Source: Paramarasmius palmivorus (lineage: Eukaryota; Basidiomycota; Agaricomycetes; Agaricales; Marasmiaceae). Taken from it: a stretch of 64,000 bases of DNA. Within the stretch, counting starts at the first letter, position 1. Every line of letters starts with the position of its first letter. The stretch lies in assembly GCA_037176845.1 (NCBI GenBank), contig JAYKXP010000024.1:310001-374000 (forward strand), written 5' to 3'. The notes under the pieces are model-generated. The model saw only the letters and a program-made list of their open reading frames with translations. It made no database searches and was not told the DNA's origin. The position numbers and the translations under genes are program-made. Below are positions 10,695 to 20,678 of this stretch, piece by piece.

Positions 10695-12720
10695 ATGGCC
10701 GACGCGCGTCACGACAAGAATGCTTTGCGAAGGTCTCGCTCGGCTGGAGATGTGCCCTCGGAACCAGGCCCATCGATTTCTCGAATAACTGCCTCTGAAA
10801 TACCTACGGAAGATGAACCAAGGGGTGGCCCAAGGAGTGCAGGACCTACTTTCCCAGAGCGCTCGACTCGCCGCACGGAGACCACGATCTCGTTCGACTC
10901 AACCTCTCAAAGACCCATTCAACCCCCTGCGCCGACACATTCCACGTCACACCGGGATCATGAAACCTTCGCAGAAAGCACTTTTCAGACCAATAACAAT
11001 GCCACAAATCCACCACCTCGCCAATACCATCCCCAACGCTCCTTTATTTATCGTGCTATGATCTATCTTGGATATGGGCGGGGTGCGTCGCCTGCTCGCA
11101 GGATTCTCGTGTCATTGATATGGAATATCGCATGGAGCTTTGCTCAGGTAACATGCAGTTATACAGCATTGCTCTTCTCAAATTCACAACTATACAGATC
11201 ATAACGATTATCGGATTATTGGCGTATTCAGCAGTTCACAAAAGCCCGACCGCGCAGTTTAAAACAGAATGGCATGCATGCGATAGGCCTCTCGGGGCGT
11301 GGTCGTGCCTTTGGATAGGACGTGTCATGGTTGCGACTATTCTGTCTTACTGGGGTTGGAAAAGGGACACAGCTGCGTAAGTCTGTCGCTACTCTTTACA
11401 GCTCAAACATTAATTAATGAACTTCCATTTAGCCGATCTGGTCGAAGAGATGCCGAAACAGGTGCTGTCGCGGCAGAGCAACCCACAACTTCCCCGAGGG
11501 TGCCACAAAACTCGCCACACGCAAGGGATAGACACTCGAATCCATCAGGTCAATCAAATCAAGCCAATTCATCTGACATTACACCTTCCCTTCCACATTC
11601 GCAGCTCTTCAGGAGGTGAGCTCGTGTAAACCTGTCAGATACCATTGATATCAAACCTTCTTTCAATAGATTGTCACTCTTTTCGTCCCTCTACAGCTTG
11701 AGCTGGTTTTTAACAGCACATATTTTGGTGTACACTTCTGTGAACACATGTCGTCACACGTCTCCACATCTATGGTGGCTGGTCTTCAGCATTCTATGCA
11801 TAACGTACTTGATGATCCTAGAGGTCATCATTCTTGGCCTGGTTGTGTTCATCATCGGTCCCTTTATCCTTGTGAGTCGGCATGATAAATATCACCAAAA
11901 GCTGCTTCTAACGTGCATTCCGCAGCTACTCTGGAACATATTCCTGATATGCCTCGGGCGGCATCCACTCCAGAATCCTCATATGATCAAACCAGAGATA
12001 GGCAAACTACCCAGATCAGTTGTCGACCGTATACCTCTCGTCATGTACATCCCACCACCTCCCGATGCACCTTCCGACGGACCCATAAAGATCCCAGAGG
12101 CAGCTTACTCTTATCCACCCAAGACCGCTCAAACGCCGTCCACCCCCAAGCGAAGGTTCAAATTTATTGGTCGATGGTCTAGAAGCAAGAAGAGTAAAAC
12201 GACCGATGCTAAGAAAGTGGGTGATGAAGATATCTCCAACGATTCTTGGGAAGATCTTTGGGAGAAGGAAGGCTATCCATTTGTCATTCTGGACAACAAT
12301 CGCGCGGCGTGTGCAATCTGTCTCATGGACTTTGAAGAACCGAAGAGAGTCAAACAGCCACACCCGCAGAACGGGAACGCTACCGAGGATTCTCTGGTCC
12401 AACAGAAACCCAAACCCGACAACGTGACAGTGCAAAACCAGGCTATTACAGAGGAAGAGCGCGAGTCGGGTGATTCCGAAGCTGATGACGACTTGAAGTT
12501 GACCGATGCCGGTGAAGGAGCACAACCACTAAGGTTGTTGACTTGTGGCCATGTTTTCCACGTATGTCTTGATCTTGTTTCGTTTCCGCACTTCTGATCC
12601 TGCATTATGCGACAGAAAACCTGCCTTGACCCGTGGCTAACAGACGTTTCCGGACGATGCCCTGTTTGCCAGAGACCAGTGGAAATACCAGGCGCTGCGA
12701 AGAAAAATGGCAATCGGTGA
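10695..12720 (+). CDS. multi-pass membrane RING-H2 E3 ubiquitin ligase
   Basis: A 150-residue Ser/Pro-rich N-terminus precedes several membrane helices built over short exons: RILVSLIWNIAWSFAQ, TIIGLLAYSAV, MVATILSYWGW, SLYSLSWFLTAHILVY, LWWLVFSILCITYLMIL and VIILGLVVFIIGPFIL. A cytosolic stretch rich in Lys, Ser and Pro then leads to the RING-H2 domain. This starts with CAICLMDF, is interrupted by an acidic insert of about 70 residues, and resumes with LLTCGHVFHKTCLDPWL and CPVCQRPVEIP after an intron near 12560-12615. The protein ends KKNGNR at 12720. The ligands give a C3H2C3 pattern. Its membrane position suggests ER, Golgi or vacuolar quality control, but the substrate is unknown. It is convergent with RRP45, only about 100 bp apart. 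Confidence 0.85.
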
Positions 12721-12822
12721 TCTCAGACCGTCCATGTATCATTTTCATAGTTATTGTACAGTCTAGTCACCGCTCCATTAGTGTATTGTATTTTTATTGG
12801 GTTGCCCGCTACTCAAGGATGT

Positions 12823-13878
12823 CTATTCTACTTCAATTTTTCGGGTCTCCCAATCTGCTCGTAGCTTTGCCTCGACCAAAGCATCGAGTTCTTTTGCTCT
12901 GTCGACCGCAACGTTCACAATCTTGAGGACATCTTCTGGCTCAAGGGGCACACCGCCGCTCTTTTGGACCACGCACAGCTCGCGCTGGGCATTGAGTGCA
13001 ATGGACATCAGTCCTCCGTTTAGTCGTTGCTCGAGTTGATTTGGGTCTAGGACTGGAGGTATTGATGTGTCATGGAAGAAGGCGAATGTAAAGCAATATG
13101 GTGTATGATGCAGGGATAGTGGGAGTGGTGCGCGGGATGTTGGTGGATGCTAAGGTTTTGTTATGAATGAGAGAAATGAACAAGGGCTTGAGCGTGCATA
13201 CCACAGTGACTTCATCCCCGATAACTTCAACTTCTGGTCTTCGAAAATGCTTCAGTGCCACAATTCCTGCTAGGCAGGCGCAATCTAGCAAGTTCCCGGC
13301 ATCTGATAGACAATGTATAGTCAAGCGAAAATGCCAAACCTTTAGAAACAGTTAGAGCGAGGCAAAGAATTAGTATCACTTAGACGCACTCTCTGACCAG
13401 CCAAAATACAAAGACTCTCCTTGTCTATTGTATCACTCCTTCTGATCACTTTATCCAGCATACGCGTTATTGTGACTTCCTCTTCTGACGGGCTATGAAA
13501 TCACAATCAAACGATAGAAATAACGTTGAAAAAACACGTACCTACCGACCAAGCTCGTATTCGCTTGAAGCCATTGGAGATATTTCCGAATGTATAGTTA
13601 TCAGTCCTTCAAACGGTCGCTCTGGAGGAGGTTTGACCATTTTCGCGTCGACATTAGCAAGTACTCTATGGGCTCAAAAGTCAAGAACTAATCGGTGATG
13701 AGAAAGCATTTATGTACCGCGTTTTGCCCAATGCACACTCTACAGTACCCAGTTCAGCACTGAAAGTGAGATCTGGGGTACGCATCTCCAGTGGAAGTCT
13801 CCCATCTAGCCGCAGAGATTGCTTTAATGAAGAAAAGAGGAACTCTTTTTCGGGGATGGAAGGAGATGGTGGTCGCAT
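12823..13878 (-). CDS. RRP45: exosome complex subunit RRP45 (EXOSC9-like, RNase PH fold)
   Basis: The gene starts at 13878 and has several short introns. Its N-terminus carries LKQSLRLDGRLPLEMR and ELGTVECALGKTRVLANV, as in the RNase PH subunits of the exosome ring. The middle has SLCILAGQRVW and HCLSDAGNLLDCACLAGI, with HFRRPEVEVIGDEVTV; the Asp/Asn-rich motif and FRRPEV are typical of RRP45. The end holds LDPNQLEQRLNGGLMSIALNAQRELCVVQ in two adjacent blocks, then GGVPLEPEDVLK. RRP45 is a non-catalytic ring subunit of the nuclear and cytoplasmic 3'-5' exosome. The protein is about 290-300 residues, near yeast length and shorter than the animal protein, which has a C-terminal extension. Confidence 0.87.
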
Positions 13879-13966
13879 CTTGAAAAACTGTTTGACGCCG
13901 ATGGTCTACAGGCGCTAGTGTCGAGTCGAGCTAGTTTACAATATACAGCGTTAAACTGATTGTAGT

Positions 13967-15751
13967 TTACATAGGATCCCAAAGCAATTCATTTAAATTT
14001 ACACCTGTCTCTTTCGCCAACTCTAAAGCCACTTCGTAAGCTATCGCACATTTAAACATTGGGGGACCGTCTAATTTTTCAGCCGCAGTGGTGCGATGGA
14101 GTAACCGACGAACTGTTAGTTCGACGATCTGGTAAGATACTTAGTTTTATACAGCGTGAAACGCATAGATATCACGCACCGACGCTGACACTCCAACTCT
14201 GGTGATCTCCAAGTCCGTGTGCTCGCCTGCAAAATCAAAATCCGGGGTATTCAGTCGTGTATCGACATCGTTGTTTTCCAGCAATGCTCCCAATATAGCA
14301 ATCATTCGATCGAGAGGAAAAGGTAAAGGCCCTGTATACTGTTGAGGTATCTTTACGATGGTCAATGATCATAATGTCCTTCAAGTAGACGGATAGTCCC
14401 ACCTTGACAGGACCAGTAAGAGGCTTCGCTGAAGCTTTCGTCTTATTTGCCCGGCGCCTTCGCTTCTTCTCGTCGACACCGCGACCAAACATTCGCAAGT
14501 CGGTTTTGGCGGGGTTCATCGACGCAAGATAAGATGCAACGAGAATGAATTTGGACATCCGAGAGAGTGTCTCTAGTCCAGTATTTTTCTGTTTGTCTTT
14601 GCTATCCACAAGGGAAGACTCCGTCTCTCCGTATCCATGCCTAGAGGGTGACATATTCCTTGCTGTTTGCAGAAGCCTGTCGAGCGAACCATCCTCGGGT
14701 TCATTCTCTCGCGCCCAGCGTGCTGCATTCGTGAGTCGCGGATAAAGCTGCTCCATGGCATTGGTGAGGGAAGACTTGAAAGACCTTTGGAGTCTCATTC
14801 GGACGTCTTCAGGCGGTAACATAGGTTCGGGCGCTGGACTCCCGTTTTGTATTGCAACCTCGATATCTCGTTTATGCGCATCTAGTACGGGTTTGATATA
14901 GCCTGGCCAGCGTGCGGCTGCTATATACTGAATTTCGAAGGGATTCTTGATGTAGGGGTGGCAGGTTTCGCACAGAAGGGATATGAAATGGATGTACATT
15001 GGGTGTAGGAAGGTCTGGTAGGCTTCGTGTTGTTGAATCGTAGAGTAAACGCCGCTTAAGTATTGGACCAGTTCTGCATCTGGTGTAAGAACCGTCAGCC
15101 ACGATTGGTCGTTTGCTACACACCTTCCTTGGTGGGTACAGGAACATCAACATAGAAGGGGTCTAGGGATGCGCCCAACGGAGGCTTGATATCTTCCCAT
15201 CTCGTCTCAGAGATGAAGACGACACTGATGTTGCATTTCGTCTAGTTTTCGTCGTCAGAGCAGACTCAGACAGGAGTAGAAATACTCACGATCTCTGCCA
15301 GTCTTGATAATGGTACGATAACATCTGGGAGCCTCTCTCTTATCCTCTCCGGCATTTCGAACAACAAGACTAGTCGCACGTTTTCGTTGCTATTCTCGCG
15401 TTGAAGATGGGAGAAAACAGCTTTGATTCCGTGTAGAAAACTGTCCAGGCTTTCGTTGTATCTTCCGGTCCCTGTCATGTTCCAGTTGCTACATCCCTCG
15501 TTCCACGTTGGTTCCCAGGAGGCTAAGCCATTGATTATCGTGTCAAAGAGCATTCTTGAGGTGAAGCAAGCGACTCCATCGACAGCGACATGATGTAGCC
15601 GAGGCTTAGACTCCTTGGCTCTTTCGGATATTGAAGAGGCTAACTTTGAGCAGGTAAGTTTAGGGCAGGAAATGTCATGGAAATAAATGAAGGGCAATGG
15701 TCCTAGACAGATTAAGTCCAGAAACTGGCTGATAGAATCAGCGCTGAGCAT
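13967..15751 (-). CDS. ORC5: origin recognition complex subunit 5
   Basis: The start is taken at the ATG at 15751 (MLSADSISQFLDLICLG). An upstream in-frame ATG at 15826 would overlap the NUF2 start and the cell-cycle promoter boxes. The AAA+ region has FIYFHDISCPKLTCSKL where a Walker A would be, LHHVAVDGVACF, RLVLLFEMPERIRE and a further strand. The C-terminal part holds FLHPMYIHFISLLCETC, RMSKFILVASYLASMNPAKTD, PLPFPLDRMIAILGALLE and HTDLEITRVGVSAS, spliced to IVELTVRRLLHRTT and ending NELLWDPM. These C-terminal blocks are diagnostic for ORC5, which binds replication origins within ORC. The nucleotide-binding loop looks degenerate (see findings). Confidence 0.88.
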
Positions 15752-15818
15752 CGTGGATAATGGTGAGTTGGAAAACGCGAAACGCGTGACCGACGCGTCT
15801 TGCACCTCAACATCAACA
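15752..15818. promoter_or_regulatory. bidirectional ORC5/NUF2 promoter with MluI cell-cycle boxes
   Basis: Only 67 bp separate the two divergent start codons. Within them lie two ACGCGT boxes (15782-15787 and 15793-15798) and one CGCGAAA (15776-15782, SCB-like). ACGCGT is the MBF (Mbp1/Swi6, Cdc10) site that drives G1/S genes in fungi. The motifs are seen directly; cell-cycle control is inferred. Confidence 0.65.
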
Positions 15819-17580
15819 ATGGCCAAAGGGATCTATCCTTCTCTTTCGATACCCGACATTATCAATGCTCTAAGCGGATGGGGTTTATCAATCAGCGAAG
15901 AGCAGCTTCTACGGCCAACTCCTGACTTTGTCGAAGGTGTTTATTGTGCGTGTCTACAACAGGTCACCGACATCACCAGTGAGAGTCTTATGGATTCTGT
16001 CCAGGACTCTCTTTCTGTGTCTGTATTGGAGGAGAAGGTATGAATTTGGATACAAAGAACCATGAAAATGTGCTCAGTGTGGCATAGGATATGTACACAT
16101 CTGCTTTGAGCAGCAACCTTCTCCTTTATCATCTGTGAGTTCTAGTGTCTTTTCATTGGCTAATGGCTGAAGGTCATGGTACCTAGCAATCGCTTTGCTA
16201 CAGCTGCAAGAGTAGAAGACTTTTCAGCCATCGACATTACGCATCCCAAGCGCGACAGAACCCTTATCCTTCTCTCGGCCTTTATCAACTTCGTCAGATT
16301 CACAGAACAACTCTGCAATGATAGAGTTGACGCTCTCAGAAAGAATTCCGAAACAATTCTCGTTGAAAGGGAGAAGGTCGGCCATAAACTCACAGAGGTT
16401 CGACGACAGATAGCAGAAATCAAGTGCGTGCTACGAGACACTCCGATATTCACTATCTCATCTCTAATGTACCCAGAGCCAAGCTAGCGGAAGATGAGCC
16501 TCGCTGTGAAGAGCTACGACAGCAGAATAATGCCATGGTGTCTCAGCTGCTCCAAACGAAAGAATCGCAGAAGGCTTCGGTGGCAGAGGTTGAAAGATTA
16601 AAGGCAGAGAAGAAAGAGTTATTACAACGACGAGTGCGCTCACGACGGTCTTCTAAGCGGTTTGACCATACTGATACCTACATCAGGAAGCGTTCACCAT
16701 TGAAATCAACAGTGTCGAGGCAGAAATTCAGCGAATACGAGGGAGAATCGTTCAGTCCCCAGAGCGTGTCAAACGTGCTATCTCGACTATGGGAAGCCAA
16801 GTCTCCGAAGACAAGCGTACAGTGGCAGCGAACGAGGCCAAGGCCCGAGAACTGCAGGCGAAGATCAACGCGTTGAGTAGCATCGAGCAGGTATTACCTT
16901 CTTTGTCATACACTTACACTTCCGCTGATACACTGTTAGGATATCAGAAGCTGTATCGATCAGTTACAGGTCATCGAGAAGGAAACACGGTCTCTGCATG
17001 CATCGCAACGTGAACTGACTGAATTACGAGACCAATTTGAAGACAAGAAGATCGAGCGAAACGAGCTCAAGTTGCGCCAGGAAGTTCGTACCGCTCAAGC
17101 AATTGCTCGTCACCACGAACTAATGTTCTTCCGCGCAGAGGGTGGAGAAGCAACTCTCCAATGCGTATCAAAAGCTGGAGCAGGCACAAAAACGTGCCGA
17201 GGAGAAGAAAGCTTCAAGTCAAAAGAACCTTGAAAGACTACAGGATGAATACGACCGAATGGTGGTGGAAAGGCGAGAGAACGACAAGCAGGTCCAGCAA
17301 CTGCGGGCTGAAGCTGACGAGGTCGAAGCAAAGGTGAGGAGCAGGCAATGCGGATCCGCGACGTATGATGCTCACCGTTGCTGTAGATTGCTGAACACGT
17401 CAAGACAAGTGAAGCGGAACTGAACACATTACTAGCAGAGTATTGGAAACTTCGTCATGAAACTGGTGAGTCTGGCGTTACAGGGACACCTTTCCGTGCT
17501 GATATCACTCGTCTGAAGATGTGTATATGGAAACTTTAGCAAATAAACTGAACATGCGAGTCTCGACAGAGGACGGCTGA
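15819..17580 (+). CDS. NUF2: kinetochore protein NUF2 (Ndc80 complex)
   Basis: The first exon (MAKGIYPSLSIPDIINAL, GWGLSISEEQLLRPTPDFV) is the CH-like microtubule-binding head of NUF2. The next exons give FSAIDITHPKRDRT and LSAFINFVRFTEQLC, both conserved in the family. From about residue 150 the protein is a continuous coiled coil spread over at least five exons. One joins ELLQRR to EAFTIEINSVEAEI across a 53-nt intron, and the last joins KLRHET to DVYMETLANKLNMRV. NUF2 pairs with NDC80 to couple kinetochores to spindle microtubules. It is divergent from ORC5 and shares its promoter. Length is about 460 residues, normal for the family. Confidence 0.9.
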
Positions 17581-17754
17581 GCCTTACACTGTTGTAGCTG
17601 AGATGTATACTGTATTATCTATTGACTATCTAACTCTGCCTGGCGTTCATCTCAAGAATAGTAGCAAGATTGAAATCATCACCGGTTCCTGCCCCTAATT
17701 TTGTGCAAATATGGGAAGTTCTCCGTATAGCTGACGAAGGTCTATTGCGGCTGT

Positions 17755-19514
17755 TCATGCTTGTTCCTCGTTCGAAACATCCACCGGGATGAGGCCCTCC
17801 ACTTCCCATATAGGCTTCCATTCTTTGATTATGTCGTCGATGCTGTCTCCCGCTTTGGCTGAAAACAAGACTTCCCCAACAGCAGCGCAGAATTGTAACA
17901 TGCCTCTATAGCACCTTCCAGCTATTCTCTCGAATGGAACAAGAGTTTCTAGGGTTTCACCACCTGGAAGGATGACTGGCCGTAAAAGAAGCTGGAAAGC
18001 GTCGCTAGAGGAGTGCTCTCCTTTGGCCAAGTCTGGCGTATCGTCAGAGCTAGAGTTCTCGATCGCGTGGTCATCCATTTCCTGATCATAGTCTCCGTCG
18101 ACAAGTTCGTAGAAGTGACCAACCAAACTCGGCGGTGCACTGTCTAAGTCAAAACGTACGACTTTGAAGAACCCGGCGCGGCTACCAGAGCCAAAGAATG
18201 CGGGGTCATATCCCTGAACTTTGCATATTTCTCGCATCCTTTTCCCAGGACCACGCGGAGCAACCTTGCCGCCGGGAAAGTGTTCCCTAAACACAGGTGC
18301 AAGTGCGTTCCGAGAGCAGGCGAGCCTAATCATGTCTCCAGCCATGATCCTCTCTGCACCCCAACACAAATTTTCTGGGCTGGAGTGTATTCGGACGTCA
18401 TACTGAATTTGCTCCGCGATCTCTAGGGCTTTTATGTAGGACGGCGCCACCTCTTGGAAGGATTGACCGAGAATGTCCCAAACGGGCGAGCAGTGGTTAT
18501 CGGAAATGATCGTTCTGAGGTAGTTTCGAAGATTTCCAGTAGGGGAGTAGACCGAGAAGGGGAGGATAGTGGTGTCGTTTACAGTAATATACCGTCCAGC
18601 GTCGGATATATTGAGGAGTTCTACGGTGCACTGGCATTCGTATAATTCTCTCTCGCGTTCGATGACTTCTGGGTGTCTCTGGGAGAAAGCCTCTAGGAGT
18701 ACTCCTGAGATTCTTGGCGTCACGTCGGTGATAATTCCTGGCCACATACGGATCGCATATGGACCTTTCTCCTGCTTTGCGATTGCCTTGTTCAGGATTA
18801 CCCACACCAGTTCGTCTTTGCGATACCAACGTGTGTGCTTCGACACGTTCACTGGAGGATTGGATAATGCAGCAGTGTGAATCTGCCTCAATTCCGCAGA
18901 ATGCTTCCTTTTGGTGGTAGAGCCGACCGACGGTGTTGATATCGTAGGCAAAAGCGTAACACCCATTTGGGCCATGATCCTGGAAACCTCCGTCTGGCTT
19001 CTTTTAGGATTGCATCTCGAGCATTCACAATTAGTGAAGTCCTTTGTTGTGTCTTTGAAGAGCTGTATCGCATGTGGAATGAACTCATTCGCACTACGGA
19101 AAAATCCTGCTTGTGAGCCTGCAACGAGTAGTCAGTCTATGTTCGGTTTTCATCATAACTTGTGAGTCTCTGATACTCACCATATAAATATCTGTCCCTT
19201 TTAGAACGTATGTCGTTGATATACAAGACCTCGAATAAAGCATAACCCGCGGGGAAGCTCGATAATACGTATGAAGCAGGATCTGCTAATACTCAGTAAC
19301 TGGCCAGCAATACTTGACAAAGAAACCTACCAGGCCATTTGAACCATTCGGCCACCGCTCTCCCTATAGCGGCAAGCCAACGTGTATGCTCAGTCGCAGA
19401 CGCTGGAATTCGTGGTAGTTTGTGATTTGGTTCGGGCCGCTGGCTTGTGTCGCCGTCGGAGCGAGGAAACGATATGTATTTTGGATTGCTCGGGCAATAG
19501 TCCTTGTTGGCCAT
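17755..19514 (-). CDS. CLR2: cryptic loci regulator 2 (Clr2), heterochromatin silencing factor
   Basis: N-terminal exons carry PKYISFPRSDGDT, HTRWLAAIGRAVAEWFKWPG, SYVLSSFPAGYALFEV and YLYG-SQAGFFRSANEF with CECSRCNPKR, the layout of the Clr2 N-terminal domain. The large last exon has KDELVWVILNKAI, AIRMWPGIITDV, FREHFPGGKVAPRGPGKR, RAGFFKVVRFDLDS and CYRGMLQFCAAVGE, corresponding to the transcription-silencing C-terminal domain. In fission yeast Clr2 is part of the SHREC complex (Clr1, Clr2, Clr3, Mit1), which deacetylates histones and silences heterochromatin. The CxCxxC pattern in CECSRC may bind zinc. Length is about 555 residues, and the reading is continuous after removing two short introns. 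The stop is 17755. Confidence 0.82.
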
Positions 19515-19915
19515 GTTGAGGATTGGGTCGGAGTAGCAAGTTCTCAGGTGTTCTGGTGGTTTATTTGAACGCTTTAGCCTGTGTCACAAAGTTAGTTTAT
19601 TTGTGCTTCGTTGCCACGTAAGGGATCTGCTGTACTTTGTAAATCACTATCACATTAAATAAATAGTCTAGAAGACACACACGTACTAGCTTAGCTCAGT
19701 GTGAAGAGTGATTTTTCTTGGTTTTTCAAAGGATTCACCAGCTTATCACTATGGCCGCGAAGAAACCGAATTAAATCACAAATGTGATCTAGCGACCCAT
19801 TGTAATTTCCAAGTTCCTAGCCCGTGCTTCTCGAATCAATCTTCCGGGTTACTCGAATCGCAATATATTTCCTTGTTAGATAAGGTGAATGTATCGACAT
19901 GGTGCGGGTAACGAG
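19515..19915. other. intergenic region Clr2 / Yippee
   Basis: This 400-bp stretch is the Clr2 upstream region and the Yippee downstream region, both genes on the minus strand. I see no gene or recognisable motif. Confidence 0.5.
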
Positions 19916-20481
19916 TCAAGTATTCAGTTGCCATGCATTCTCTTTGACCAATTTCTCGCGTTCCAAGAGATATTTACCTTGGAGTCAAGTCAATTAAGAG
20001 CCAGGTCCCCAACGTCAATAGTGACGCGCACCTTCTTTGTACTTCTGGGCATATTCCGCTGCTTTGTGATAATACCACCCCAATCGCTCATTGCAGCCCA
20101 AACAGAAGACATCTGCCACGGTGTGGACACCAGTTCTATTCGTCCCAAGGCCCCTCAGCAGTGTCATTTTGCGTAAAGAAGGAATATAGACGTACAGAAG
20201 GGGTCGCTCCTCCTTTGTTCCGATCTTCACGTTCGTTGCAGATTGCATAAGGCTGTAATTCGTGAGCAGACTAGTTTGATAAGAAAAGCTGAAAAACCTG
20301 CAAACCACGCCCGTCGCGCCCAGAGAAAGACTTGCTTATAACTTCATCTTGTAGAGCCTGTATGAACCTGAGTGAGACGCGACAAAAAGCGAGGAATGTG
20401 TGATGTACGAGCCACTACTGCAGAGCATTTGGCGCAAGAGTAGGTCGGATGTCCTTCGTAAGTTTGAATGACTTGGGACAT
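19916..20481 (-). CDS. Yippee-family zinc-binding protein
   Basis: Exon 20419-20481 gives TYEGHPTYSCAKCSA with the first zinc pair (CAKC). The next exon (20306-20357) gives ALQDEVISKSFSGRDGR. Later exons give QSATNVKIGTKEERPLL, TGVHTVADVFCLGCNERLGW (second pair CLGC), YHKAAEYAQKYKEGKYLLE and a short tail, with the stop at 19916. This is the whole Yippee fold (about 120 residues, two CxxC pairs) found in Cereblon/MIS18/RIG-I-like zinc domains. The cellular role of fungal Yippee proteins is little known. One splice junction (intron 20253-20305) does not keep frame with canonical sites; see findings. All other junctions do. Confidence 0.8.
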
Positions 20482-20678
20482 TGTGGTTGAAAGGGTTAGA
20501 GGGACATCCACTGCCAGTACTCCCAACGGCACTCAACCAGAGGTGGGCAAATCGAGACAGATAGATAAATAGATAGTACGTTTCACCAATTCCGGCGTCT
20601 AATCGAGCAATTATACTATACATCCAAACCATTCCAGCTGCAATACTACCTAAAGTCCGGGCATAATTATATATGCTC

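Noticed and set aside
15752..15826. ORC5 start at the upstream ATG 15826
   Set aside because: It would overlap the NUF2 start codon and place the MluI boxes inside coding sequence; the next ATG fits better.
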